This document shows, one piece after another, positions 1-8,815 of a DNA stretch of 50,496 bases. The notes under the pieces are model-generated. The model searched no databases, had not been told where the DNA came from, and worked only from the letters and a program-made list of their open reading frames with translations. The stretch lies in NCBI GenBank assembly GCA_902594875.1, contig CACJNU010000013.1, positions 1-50,496 on the forward strand, given 5' to 3'. Origin of the DNA: an uncultured Prochlorococcus sp. (GTDB lineage: Bacteria; Cyanobacteriota; Cyanobacteriia; PCC-6307; Cyanobiaceae). The stretch's first letter is position 1; each line of letters begins with the position of its first letter. The translations under genes and the position numbers were made by a program.

Positions 1-112
1 ATGCAATTTCAGCAAATTTATATTTATTTGTTGACGTTACTGTAGATCCATTTTCTAAAAAATTTTGAATAAATCTGTTGGAAAATATTTTTTCTTTTTG
101 GTTATTTGTCAA
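1..112 (-). CDS. 5' end of a truncated gene downstream of ftsY (possibly a PP2C/RsbU-type phosphatase)
   Basis: On the minus strand a frame stays open from a TTG at 112-110 to the window edge. It would encode about 37 residues beginning (M/L)TNNQKEKIFSNRF and continuing with polar, helix-like sequence. No ATG is available near the 5' end, so TTG is the only reasonable start I see. In marine picocyanobacteria the gene after ftsY is commonly a PP2C/RsbU-type serine phosphatase followed by argH. The suggested identity rests only on that gene order, because the visible fragment carries no diagnostic motif. It could also be a chance open frame in AT-rich DNA. Confidence 0.35.
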   Translation of the reverse strand, partial: MTNNQKEKIFSNRFIQNFLENGSTVTSTNKYKFAEIA

Positions 113-179
113 AACATATCTAATATATAAATATGTTTTAACATTAAATTTAAATTTTAAAAAAAAATTAATTAAATAT

Positions 180-1409
180 TTATTTATCTGCGAGCAAAGC
201 CTCTACAAATTCATAACTATTAAATGGTCTCAAATCTTTTATACCTTCTCCAGCCCCGATAAACCTTATAGGCAAATTTACTTCTTCAGATACAGCTAAA
301 GAGACTCCTCCTCTAGAGGTCCCATCTAATTTAGTAATAATTGCACCAGTTAAATCTGCTGATTTAGCGAAACTTTTTGCTTGCTTTAAGCCGTTTTGGC
401 CCTGACTTGCATCTAAAACCAATAATGATTCAACAATTGCATCTGGAACCTTTTTATCAATAATTTTTTTTATTTTTGCTAATTCATCCATCAAATTATT
501 TTTTGTTTGCAATCTACCCGCTGTATCAACAAGTAATAAATCAACATTTCTTTTTTTTGCAGAATTAATTGCATCAAACACTACAGCAGCTGGATCTGCA
601 TTTTTTGATTTATTAGATATAACGTCAACATTACTTCTATCTCCCCATACTTTAAGTTGATCTACTGCAGCAGCTCTAAAGGTATCAGCCGCAGCTATCA
701 AAGTTTTATAATTACTTTTGGATGACAAATATGCTAATTTTCCTAAAGTAGTAGTTTTACCAACACCATTAACTCCTACTAATAACCATACATTTAACTT
801 ACCCTTTTGGGGAACCAATAGATCAATTCCCGAATTTTTTATTGGTTTATCGATAATTAATTTTAATTCCTTTTTTAAGAACTTTATTCCTGCTTCTCCC
901 CCCACGACTTCCTCGTTTAATTTTGTTCTGAGAGAGCTTATAACTTGATCAGTTGAATCAATCCCTACATCAGCTCTGATTAATAGAGTCTCTAAATCAT
1001 CAAGAGATTCAGGAGTAAGAGGATCATCTCCCAATTTATCCAATAATTCAGTAACAAATCCTTTTCTAGTTTCTTCTAATCCTCTCCTTAATTTAGTTAA
1101 CCAATCAATTTCATCAATCGATATTTGATTTATTTTTTTTCCTTGAGCAGCTAATACCATTGCAGACCAAGTAAAATTTTCATCAAATTCTCCTAATTCA
1201 GGTTCAGCAATCGTTTTAGACTGTATAGAAATATTTTCTTTATTAGCAATATCTGTCAATTCTTGCTTTTGCTCTTCCTGTTTCTGTAACTCTTGCTTTT
1301 GCTCTTCCTGTTTCTGTAACTCTTGCTTTTGCTCTTCCTGTCGTTTTTTTAAAAGTGCATAAGCTTGTGAAGCCCACTCAAGAGAATTATCGGAATTAAT
1401 ATTTGTCAT
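180..1409 (-). CDS. ftsY: Signal recognition particle receptor FtsY
   Basis: SRP-family GTPase that docks the SRP-ribosome complex at the membrane for co-translational insertion. The 409-residue protein has an N-terminal charged A-type region (about 1-100), a helical N domain (about 100-200) and a C-terminal NG GTPase domain. G motifs are visible: GVNGVGKTTT (212-221), DTFRAAAVDQL (242-252), DTAGR (295-299), TKLDG (359-363) and the closing GAGEGIKDLRPF. Residues 22-50 are a Gln/Glu/Lys repeat (EEQKQELQKQ units) encoded by an exact 30-bp DNA repeat, annotated separately. It starts with ATG and follows nusB with a 63-bp gap on the same strand. The identity is secure; the repeat length probably varies between strains. 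Confidence 0.97.
   Translation of the reverse strand: MTNINSDNSLEWASQAYALLKKRQEEQKQELQKQEEQKQELQKQEEQKQELTDIANKENISIQSKTIAEPELGEFDENFTWSAMVLAAQGKKINQISIDEIDWLTKLRRGLEETRKGFVTELLDKLGDDPLTPESLDDLETLLIRADVGIDSTDQVISSLRTKLNEEVVGGEAGIKFLKKELKLIIDKPIKNSGIDLLVPQKGKLNVWLLVGVNGVGKTTTLGKLAYLSSKSNYKTLIAAADTFRAAAVDQLKVWGDRSNVDVISNKSKNADPAAVVFDAINSAKKRNVDLLLVDTAGRLQTKNNLMDELAKIKKIIDKKVPDAIVESLLVLDASQGQNGLKQAKSFAKSADLTGAIITKLDGTSRGGVSLAVSEEVNLPIRFIGAGEGIKDLRPFNSYEFVEALLADK
1261..1341 (-). repeat. 30-bp in-frame tandem repeat inside ftsY
   Basis: Two perfect 30-bp copies (1261-1290 and 1291-1320) are followed by a 21-bp partial third copy (1321-1341). Because 30 is divisible by three, each copy encodes the same ten residues of the FtsY N-terminal region (about residues 22-50). 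The copies are identical at every base, including synonymous positions, which points to recent slippage or duplication. Confidence 0.9.
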
Positions 1410-1472
1410 TATTAATAATTCGTATTTAATAAATTTAAAATACTATTTATTTATATCAAATAATCATGATGG

Positions 1473-2090
1473 TTAACTTGTTTGTAATCTCCTTAAAACT
1501 CCATTAATAAATTTTCTTCCTTGCAAGTCACTATATTTATTAGCTAAATTAACCGCCTCATCACAAGCAACAGCTACAGGTGTATTCAAAAAATTAATAT
1601 CAACGTAAGCTAGACGCAAAATATCTCTATCAATTCTTGGTAATCTTTTTAATCTCCAACCATCCATCGCTTGATCAATATCAGAATCAATACTTTTAAG
1701 ATTATTTATTATATTAGAAATCCTTTGATTCACATCTTCTCTAATGTCAATTTGACCACTGGAAACAATTAATTTTGGAAAGTCTAGAGTTATTGAAAGT
1801 GTATTCATTACAGTTTCAATTTTTGTTAGGGATTTTTTTAACTCATCTCTAACATTTGAATATGAGGAATCAAAACCTTCTTGCAATTCACTATCTAATA
1901 TTTTTTGGGAAGCATTTTCTAAATCTGATTCGCAGCTATCTAATTCTTCTCTGCAATGATTTATTAGAGAATCCAAAGCAGATTCAAAAATTTCTTCTAT
2001 TTGAAATTTATTTAATTTAAAATCACCTTTATCTTTTATTAATCCAAGAGAAATTAAAGATAATTCTCTGGAAAGGGATCTATTATGCAT
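1473..2090 (-). CDS. nusB: Transcription antitermination factor NusB
   Basis: NusB binds boxA RNA with NusE (S10) during antitermination of rRNA transcription. The protein has 205 residues, longer than the roughly 140 of E. coli NusB. The extra length is a polar, acidic helical insertion near the N terminus (about residues 25-110). The C-terminal half shows the family pattern: WRLKRLPRIDRDILRLAYVD, then TPVAVACDEAVNLANKYSD and FINGVLRRL. I chose the ATG at 2090-2088; the open frame also contains a TTG one codon upstream, directly against the stop of the DUF502 gene. It lies in a probable DUF502-nusB-ftsY operon on the minus strand. Confidence 0.93.
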   Translation of the reverse strand: MHNRSLSRELSLISLGLIKDKGDFKLNKFQIEEIFESALDSLINHCREELDSCESDLENASQKILDSELQEGFDSSYSNVRDELKKSLTKIETVMNTLSITLDFPKLIVSSGQIDIREDVNQRISNIINNLKSIDSDIDQAMDGWRLKRLPRIDRDILRLAYVDINFLNTPVAVACDEAVNLANKYSDLQGRKFINGVLRRLQTS

Positions 2091-2093
2091 CAA

Positions 2094-2828
2094 TTAAGAA
2101 GAGGTATTAGTGGAAGCTCGTAATTGAGAAAACAATTTTGAAAATGTTGGATTTGTAGTGTTATTTTTCTCATCTGGATTAACTATTCCAGCAGAAATTA
2201 TTGTTCTAAAAGCATCTTCAACAGAAATATTCAAATCCTTAACTGTAGATTCGGGAACGAGTGTGTACCAGCCAGTCGTTGGATTTGGTGCTGTAGGTAT
2301 AAAAACACTAAGTAACTTTTCTTCCATATCTGGCTGCAATGAAGGTCCTACATCTCCGGTTACAAAGCCAACACTGTATAGTCCCTCACGAGGATATTCA
2401 ACTAAAACAACTCTTCTAAATCTATTAGATTTATTACTTAAGAAAGTTTCTAGCAATTGTTTAAGAGTTTTATAAACCGCTCCAGCTACTGGTATTTTTG
2501 ATAAAGTACCTTCTCCAAATTCTAATAACCATCTTCCTACGAAATTTCTCGCCATTAAGCCTATAAGCAAAATAGCCAATAGCGGAACAGTTAAACCCAA
2601 AGTAAGATTAATTAAATCTTGTAATAAAGGATTTAAGTTAATAAAAGGATTTAATTGCTTAGGAACTGAAGTAACTAGTGTTAAAACAAATTTACTAACT
2701 AATGATGACAGCCATATTGTTGTTGCTAAGGGTATTACAACTAACAGTCCTGCTATGAGATCATTTTTTAGATCTTGTTGAAGCCTAGATCCTAGATTTG
2801 GATCTTGATTTTGATTAATTTCAACCAA
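2094..2828 (-). CDS. DUF502 family membrane protein
   Basis: A 244-residue protein of the DUF502 family, whose biochemical role is unknown. Two hydrophobic membrane segments are clear: about residues 23-46 (LIAGLLVVIPLATTIWLSSL) and about 70-95 (LTLGLTVPLLAILLIGLMA). A soluble region follows with the family-typical stretches VLVEYPREGLYSVGFVTGD and FIPTAPNPTTGWYTLVPES. The start must be TTG (2828-2826), because the first internal Met lies inside the second membrane segment. Its stop lies 3 bp from the nusB ATG, so the two are probably co-transcribed and translationally coupled. It is divergent from queG across 147 bp. Confidence 0.88.
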   Translation of the reverse strand: MVEINQNQDPNLGSRLQQDLKNDLIAGLLVVIPLATTIWLSSLVSKFVLTLVTSVPKQLNPFINLNPLLQDLINLTLGLTVPLLAILLIGLMARNFVGRWLLEFGEGTLSKIPVAGAVYKTLKQLLETFLSNKSNRFRRVVLVEYPREGLYSVGFVTGDVGPSLQPDMEEKLLSVFIPTAPNPTTGWYTLVPESTVKDLNISVEDAFRTIISAGIVNPDEKNNTTNPTFSKLFSQLRASTNTSS

Positions 2829-2975
2829 AACAACGTTTCTAACTATATTAACTTTACTAATAATTTAACTGTTTTTACTAAGTTAGGATATATTTTTTTT
2901 AAATATATCAATTTTATTTAAAAGTTTATTCTCCAAAAATAACTTTTGAAAGAAATGTTATGCAAAATTTAAGAA

Positions 2976-3932
2976 ATGATTGATACTATTCAAGACAAAA
3001 AAGAAATAAGTAAAAAATTAAAAGAAAGAGCTATTTTTGAAGGTTTTACAATTGCCGGAATAGCTTCAATACCAGGCAGTTCACGCATAAAATTAAGGAC
3101 TAATGCACTAGAAAGATGGTTATCAAATAACCACCATGCTGAAATGAAGTGGATGGAAGCAGAAAAAAGAAAAAATATAGGCTCACTTTTTGAAGATGCA
3201 AAAAGTGTTTTAAGCGTTGGATTTTCTTACATTAATTCAGAAAACAACAACAATAATTTCCTCAAGGTAGCTAAATTTAGCCAAGGAGAGGATTATCATA
3301 AAGTGATTCACAAAAAATTAAAGAATATTGGTAAATGGATCAACCTAGAAATTCCTGATTGCAAATGGAAAATATGTGTTGATACCTCTCCGCTTCTTGA
3401 AAAAGCATGGGCAGAAGAATCAGGGATTGGTTGGATAGGTAAAAATAGTAATTTAATCAGTAAAAAATATGGTTCTTGGTTTACATTGGGTTTTATGATC
3501 CTCACCAAAGATTTTACGCCAGATAAACCTCATCAATCACTTTGCGGAAAATGTGATATTTGTATTGAACATTGTCCGACAAAGGCGATAGTAGAACCCT
3601 TTGTAATACAGTCAGATCTATGTATTGCCTATCACACAATAGAGAACAGAAATAAAATTATTCCAAAGAAAATAGAAAAAAACCTAGACGGATGGGTTGC
3701 GGGATGTGATATTTGCCAAGATGTATGTCCTTGGAATAAGTCAGTGCCATACAACAATAATTTTGAGACTACACCGAAAGAATGGATTCAAAATCTTAAT
3801 ATTGAGTCATTAAATTGGGACGATAAAACTTGGAAAGAAAATCTTAAAGGCACTACATTAAAAAGAATTAAACCATGGATGTGGAAAAGAAACATACAAG
3901 CAAATCTAAATAATAAAAAAATTAAAATATGA
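2976..3932 (+). CDS. queG: Epoxyqueuosine reductase QueG
   Basis: Catalyses the last step of queuosine synthesis, reducing epoxyqueuosine in tRNA with cobalamin and two [4Fe-4S] clusters. The 318-residue protein shows the catalytic segment VDTSPLLEKAWAEESGIGW (from about residue 135) and eight cluster cysteines: Cys190, 193, 196, 200 (CGKCDICIEHCP) and Cys216, 244, 247, 251 (the last three in CDICQDVCPW). It is shorter than E. coli QueG because the C-terminal HEAT-like extension is missing, as in other short family members. Its stop overlaps the next start by 4 bp (ATGA). queE and queC of the same pathway lie at 44981-46339. Confidence 0.93.
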   Translation: MIDTIQDKKEISKKLKERAIFEGFTIAGIASIPGSSRIKLRTNALERWLSNNHHAEMKWMEAEKRKNIGSLFEDAKSVLSVGFSYINSENNNNNFLKVAKFSQGEDYHKVIHKKLKNIGKWINLEIPDCKWKICVDTSPLLEKAWAEESGIGWIGKNSNLISKKYGSWFTLGFMILTKDFTPDKPHQSLCGKCDICIEHCPTKAIVEPFVIQSDLCIAYHTIENRNKIIPKKIEKNLDGWVAGCDICQDVCPWNKSVPYNNNFETTPKEWIQNLNIESLNWDDKTWKENLKGTTLKRIKPWMWKRNIQANLNNKKIKI

Positions 3933-4792
3933 AAAAGTTTTTAAAAAAAATAATCTGGACCTCATTTATCAGTTTTTATTTTCTTCAAATAGAGCAAGTT
4001 AAATCAATAGTTCCCTATTATTATTTCCCAACAATAACAAGTTTACAAAAGCAAAGTTTATATATTGGCAAAAATGCATATCAACTAATCTATTTTGGAC
4101 AATATGAAGACAGTCTTAACTTAGCCAAATTAGCTTTAAAAATAAATGCAAAAGATGAAAAACTATGGTTAATTTTGGCTGAAACTCAAATAGCTAACAA
4201 ACAATACAAAAACGCATTAAATTCTTTAAATAAAGCAGAAGAGATCAATCCTAAAATTAGCGAAATATATTTTGCTAAAAGTAATATCTACTTAAAAATA
4301 TCCCAACAAAAAAAGGCAAAGAGTGCTTTAGAAAAAGGAATAAAGATAGAGCCAAATAACCATAGAGCTATTTTTCAATTAGGAAATATTTTATTAATGG
4401 AAAAAAATTATTTGGGAGCTATCAAATTATTTGATAAATCTTTAAAAATTAAACCTGATTTCTGGCAAGCAATCAATAATCAAGGTTTAGCTTATTTCGA
4501 GAAAGATAATATAAGTCTATCAATCAAACTTTTTGAAAGTGCAATCTCTATTAAGGAAAATGCTGAACCATTACTAGGACTGGCCTCATGCGTAAGAATT
4601 AATAATACTGAATTAGCAATTCAGCTAGCAAAAAAAGCTTTAGCTAAAGATCCCAAATATGTCAATTATGATTATAGAAAAGAACAGTTATGGGGAGAAA
4701 AATTACAAGCCTCAACAGAAATTCTTTTACAAAATAAACAACTTAAACAAGATGTAATACTTGCAAAATCCAAAATAATTGAATCATCTTAG
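3929..4792 (+). CDS. Secreted or membrane-anchored TPR-repeat protein
   Basis: A 287-residue protein with a basic N terminus and hydrophobic stretch (MKKFLKKIIWTSFISFYFLQ) that looks like a signal peptide or single anchor, followed by about five to six tetratricopeptide repeats (about residues 50-245). Typical TPR spacing is visible in segments such as EKLWLILAETQIANKQYKNA, PKISEIYFAKSNIYLKISQ and HRAIFQLGNILLMEKNYLGA. TPRs mediate protein-protein contacts; the partner is unknown. The start ATG overlaps the queG stop by 4 bp, so the two are likely translated together. This pairing next to the topoisomerase gene recurs in marine picocyanobacteria, but I cannot give a function. Confidence 0.85.
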   Translation: MKKFLKKIIWTSFISFYFLQIEQVKSIVPYYYFPTITSLQKQSLYIGKNAYQLIYFGQYEDSLNLAKLALKINAKDEKLWLILAETQIANKQYKNALNSLNKAEEINPKISEIYFAKSNIYLKISQQKKAKSALEKGIKIEPNNHRAIFQLGNILLMEKNYLGAIKLFDKSLKIKPDFWQAINNQGLAYFEKDNISLSIKLFESAISIKENAEPLLGLASCVRINNTELAIQLAKKALAKDPKYVNYDYRKEQLWGEKLQASTEILLQNKQLKQDVILAKSKIIESS

Positions 4793-4869
4793 TTTTCAAT
4801 ACTGGTAAATATTGTTTTACCTATTAGTCTTAATTTAGTTAATCAATAATTTTTTAATTTTGCGCTCTA

Positions 4870-7311
4870 ATGGATAAGAACAAATTCACTTCTATCTCAC
4901 TCCAAGAAGAGATGCAACGTTCTTATTTAGAATATGCAATGAGTGTGATAGTTGGACGTGCTCTTCCAGATGCAAGAGATGGTCTTAAGCCTGTACAGAG
5001 AAGAATATTATTTGCAATGTATGAATTGGGTTTAACGCCTGACAGACCCTTTAGAAAGTGTGCAAGAGTTGTTGGAGACGTACTTGGAAAGTACCATCCT
5101 CACGGAGATCAAGCAGTATATGATGCGCTAGTTAGACTAGTGCAAAATTTTTCAACGAAATATCCGACTCTTGACGGTCATGGAAATTTTGGGTCGGTAG
5201 ATAATGATCCGCCTGCAGCAATGAGATACACTGAAACAAGATTGGCGCCAATTGCACATAAAACTTTTCTTGAAGAAATTGGATCAGATACAGTTAATTT
5301 TTCAAATAACTTTGATGGCTCTCAAAAAGAACCAGATGTTCTCCCAGCCCAACTTCCATTTTTATTATTGAATGGATCATCAGGAATTGCAGTTGGGATG
5401 GCAACAAATATTCCTCCTCATAACCTAGGCGAAATTGTAGATGGTTTAGTTGCTCTAGTAAAAAATAAAGATATAAGCAATAAAAAACTTTCTAATATTA
5501 TTAAAGGTCCTGATTTTCCTACAGGCGGCGAATTAATTAATAATGAAGCAATAGATGAACTTTACGAAACGGGAAAAGGATCAATAACTATTAGAGGCGT
5601 AATAAATACAGAAGAAATAAATTCAGGAAAAGGGAAGCATAAAAAAAATGCCTTAATCATTACTGAACTTCCTTATCAAATAAGTAAAGCAGGTTGGATT
5701 GAAAAATTAGCGGAACTTGTTAATACAAGCAAAGTCAATGGAATATCTGATATTAGGGATGAAAGTGATAGAGATGGCATGAGAATTGTAATAGAACTAA
5801 AAAAAGATACTAATGCTGAACTTATAATTTCTAACTTATATAAAAAAACAACTCTCCAAACCAACTTTGGTGCAATATTTTTAGCTTTAATTAATGGTAA
5901 GCCAATTCAGCTAAATCTAAGACAGTATCTCAACTTTTTTCTTGAGTTTCGAGAAAAAACAATCAGAAAAAGGACTAGTTATTTTTTAAAAAATACTCTT
6001 GAAAAACTTGAAATATTAGAGGGTTTATCTAAGGCGACAAAAAATATAAAAAAAGTGATCGAAACTATTGAAAGCTCAGAAAATTCTGCAGAAGCCAAAT
6101 CAAAATTGATTGGTAATTTTTTCTTAAGTGAAAAACAAGCAAATTCAGTTTTGGATATGCCTCTAAAAAAATTAACTAATCTAGAAAGAAATGAAATAGA
6201 TCATGATATAAATAATTTGCGAGAAAAAGAGAACCATCTTCAAAAATTATTGAATGAAAGAAACTTATTACTTGAATTGCTAGTAGATGAATTCTTATTA
6301 TTAAAGAAAAAGTTTAATGTTAAAAGAAAAACAAAACTGCTTAATAATGTAGATCAAAATGAAGAATTAGAAACAATTAATAATCAGATATTAGAAGAAT
6401 TTATAAATAAAAAAACTAAATTACAAATTGACAACAGAATGTATTTAAGGAAAATTATTTTTAATAATTATAAAAAATCTTTTGAAGGAATAAACAAAAT
6501 TATAGATAATAAAAATATTCAAAAATTCATATGTAAAGTTGATAAAAATTTAAAATTAATTGGAATAACTTATACCGGAAAGGTTTTTCACTTAGATTGG
6601 GAGTCAAATATCAATAATGACCATAAATTGGATAACAAAAGCCTTGGGAATATTAATCCAAATGAAATAATAAATTTCCATTCAATTAAAAAAGAAATTA
6701 AAAACTACTTATGTATTTTGAATTCTGATGGAAGATTTAAAAAAGTTTTATTTGATAAGAATATGATTAATAGTAATAGATCTTTCGCAATTACAAAATT
6801 AAAAAATGATACAAAAACCATCGATTCTTTTATTTCTAATGAAGAAAAAAATTTAATAATATTAACTTCAATGGGAAGGATTTTTAAATTTAATTTATCT
6901 GATGAATTTTTGACTCCAACTACTAAACAATCTCAAGGATTAATACTTGTAAAACTTTTGCCAACTGAAAGGATTGTATCTTGTTGTCCATATCAAAATG
7001 GAGACAATATTTATTTAGTTTCTAAAAAAGGGAAAATCTTTTGCATAAATACAGATGAAATTTATTTCGCTAATGAATGCAGTTTAGGATACTTAAATGA
7101 AAGAAACCAACTTAAAAACGATTCCTTCCTAAAAGTCTTTCCAAGTAACCATTACCTTGATATTGAAACTAATAAAAATAAATCTGCTAGGTTAAACTTT
7201 GATAAATTAAATTTTAAATCTAATAAAACAAATTTTTTAATTGACTTATTAAATTTAGAGACAGGTGAGCATCTTGAAAATTGTTTTCGACTTGAAAATT
7301 TTCTCGACTAA
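4870..7311 (+). CDS. Type IIA topoisomerase subunit A (GyrA/ParC family)
   Basis: An 813-residue DNA breakage-reunion subunit. The N-terminal core has the winged-helix and tower signatures: [40 protein letters not shown], the catalytic tyrosine Tyr120 in [10 protein letters not shown], and [16 protein letters not shown] sequence written here as [15 protein letters not shown] coiled-coil region (about 370-480) and a C-terminal beta-pinwheel (about 515-780) follow, with blade strands such as [20 protein letters not shown] and [10 protein letters not shown]. No canonical GyrA box (QRRGGKG) is seen; the nearest stretch reads KQSQGLI. It may therefore be a ParC-like or divergent second GyrA, and I leave the symbol open. 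Its stop overlaps the convergent purF stop. Confidence 0.93.
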   Translation: MDKNKFTSISLQEEMQRSYLEYAMSVIVGRALPDARDGLKPVQRRILFAMYELGLTPDRPFRKCARVVGDVLGKYHPHGDQAVYDALVRLVQNFSTKYPTLDGHGNFGSVDNDPPAAMRYTETRLAPIAHKTFLEEIGSDTVNFSNNFDGSQKEPDVLPAQLPFLLLNGSSGIAVGMATNIPPHNLGEIVDGLVALVKNKDISNKKLSNIIKGPDFPTGGELINNEAIDELYETGKGSITIRGVINTEEINSGKGKHKKNALIITELPYQISKAGWIEKLAELVNTSKVNGISDIRDESDRDGMRIVIELKKDTNAELIISNLYKKTTLQTNFGAIFLALINGKPIQLNLRQYLNFFLEFREKTIRKRTSYFLKNTLEKLEILEGLSKATKNIKKVIETIESSENSAEAKSKLIGNFFLSEKQANSVLDMPLKKLTNLERNEIDHDINNLREKENHLQKLLNERNLLLELLVDEFLLLKKKFNVKRKTKLLNNVDQNEELETINNQILEEFINKKTKLQIDNRMYLRKIIFNNYKKSFEGINKIIDNKNIQKFICKVDKNLKLIGITYTGKVFHLDWESNINNDHKLDNKSLGNINPNEIINFHSIKKEIKNYLCILNSDGRFKKVLFDKNMINSNRSFAITKLKNDTKTIDSFISNEEKNLIILTSMGRIFKFNLSDEFLTPTTKQSQGLILVKLLPTERIVSCCPYQNGDNIYLVSKKGKIFCINTDEIYFANECSLGYLNERNQLKNDSFLKVFPSNHYLDIETNKNKSARLNFDKLNFKSNKTNFLIDLLNLETGEHLENCFRLENFLD

Positions 7312-8768
7312 GATTTATATTCATTTTCAACCCAATTTAAATATTCTTGATTTACTGTTCCTGTTACATAAGAACCATTAAAGCAACTCATCTCCAAATC
7401 TTTAATTGGAGAATCATTTATTATGGATTTACGCAAATTTTCGATACTTTGATAAACAAGATTATCAATTTCAAGTTGCTCAGCAATTTGATTTATTGTT
7501 TTATTATGAGCTATTAATTCATCTCTGTTAGGCATATTAATTCCATAAACGTGAGGATAACGAACAGGAGGAGCTGCTGATGTAAAAAAAACTTTATTTG
7601 CTCCTGCATCTTTAGCCATCTGGACAATTTCTTTTGAAGTAGTACCTCTTACTATCGAGTCATCAACAATTAATACATTTTTATTTTTAAATTCTGCACT
7701 CATAGCATTTAATTTTTGTCTTACAGATTTCTTACGTTTCTGTTGACCAGGCATTATGAATGTTCGACCAACATATCTGTTTTTAAAAAAACCTTCCCTA
7801 TATTCTATCCCTAACTGTCTAGCAACTTGCATTGCCGCAGGTCTAGAAGAATCAGGAATAGGCATAACTACATCAACATCTCCAGAATTTATTGTCTCTT
7901 TTATTGTTTCTGCTAAATAATCTCCCATCTTTAAACGAGCTTTATACACTGAGATTCCGTTCATTATTGAATCTGGCCTAGCTAAATAAACATATTCAAA
8001 AGCACAGGGAAATAACATTGGATTTTCAGAACATTGCTCAGAAAAAAACTCACCATTAAGATTTATAAAAACAGCTTCTCCAGGATCAACATCTCTAACT
8101 ACTTGATAATCGTTATTCTCAAGCACTAGAGATTCACTAGCAACCATCCATTCTTCTTTTTTTGTGGTTAATGATAGTCTTTTTCCTATGACTAAGGGCC
8201 TGATACCGAAAGGATCTCTGAATGCTAATAAACCATGTCCTGAAATTAAAGCAATTGAAGCATATGATCCCTGAATTCTTTTATGTAATGATTTAACCGC
8301 ATTAAAAATAATATCAGGTTCTAATTCTTGATTATGAATTTGTTCTTGTAATTCTGTTGCCAGTACATTTAACAACATTTCGGTATCACTTGAAGAATTT
8401 GTATGCCGCTTGTCAACATTAAATAACTGCTTTTCTAAATCTCTGGTATTCGTCAAATTTCCATTATGTATCAAAACAATTCCATAAGGAGCGTTAACGT
8501 AAAAGGGCTGTGCTTCTTCTACACTTTCTGCTGATCCCTTTGTTGCATACCTAACATGACCCAATCCAATTTTGCCGATTAAATTCCTCATATCTCTGGT
8601 TCTATAAGCAGTATTAACTTGACCTTTCGCCTTATGTATATGAAAAATAGTATTTTCCATTGTCGCTATACCTGTTGAGTCTTGACCTCTATGCTGCAAA
8701 AGCAAAAGACTATCGTAAATTTGTTGATTTACATCATTTGAAGAAACGATTCCAACTATTCCGCACAT
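7308..8768 (-). CDS. purF: Amidophosphoribosyltransferase PurF
   Basis: First committed enzyme of purine synthesis: PRPP + glutamine gives phosphoribosylamine. The 486-residue protein begins MCGIVGI, so Cys2 becomes the N-terminal nucleophile after Met removal and there is no propeptide. The N-terminal glutaminase domain (about 1-235) is followed by a phosphoribosyltransferase domain with the PRPP loop [14 protein letters not shown] (about 366-378). Of the four [4Fe-4S] ligands known from the B. subtilis-type enzyme, the matching positions here are Cys255, His406, Glu459 and Cys462, so the cluster is probably absent. Upstream purL lies 47 bp away on the same strand. Confidence 0.97.
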   Translation of the reverse strand: MCGIVGIVSSNDVNQQIYDSLLLLQHRGQDSTGIATMENTIFHIHKAKGQVNTAYRTRDMRNLIGKIGLGHVRYATKGSAESVEEAQPFYVNAPYGIVLIHNGNLTNTRDLEKQLFNVDKRHTNSSSDTEMLLNVLATELQEQIHNQELEPDIIFNAVKSLHKRIQGSYASIALISGHGLLAFRDPFGIRPLVIGKRLSLTTKKEEWMVASESLVLENNDYQVVRDVDPGEAVFINLNGEFFSEQCSENPMLFPCAFEYVYLARPDSIMNGISVYKARLKMGDYLAETIKETINSGDVDVVMPIPDSSRPAAMQVARQLGIEYREGFFKNRYVGRTFIMPGQQKRKKSVRQKLNAMSAEFKNKNVLIVDDSIVRGTTSKEIVQMAKDAGANKVFFTSAAPPVRYPHVYGINMPNRDELIAHNKTINQIAEQLEIDNLVYQSIENLRKSIINDSPIKDLEMSCFNGSYVTGTVNQEYLNWVENEYKS

Positions 8769-8815
8769 AACTTAATATCTTAGAGTGATTAATAGTTGAG
8801 AAATATTTTTCATAT

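Noticed and set aside
78..299. Plus-strand open frame of 73 codons at the left edge
   Set aside because: Overlaps the ftsY 3' end on the opposite strand and has a low-complexity AT-driven composition.
2887..2909. Perfect 9-bp inverted repeat (GATATATTT, 5-nt loop, AAATATATC) between DUF502 and queG
   Set aside because: Almost pure A+T; expected by chance and weak as a hairpin.
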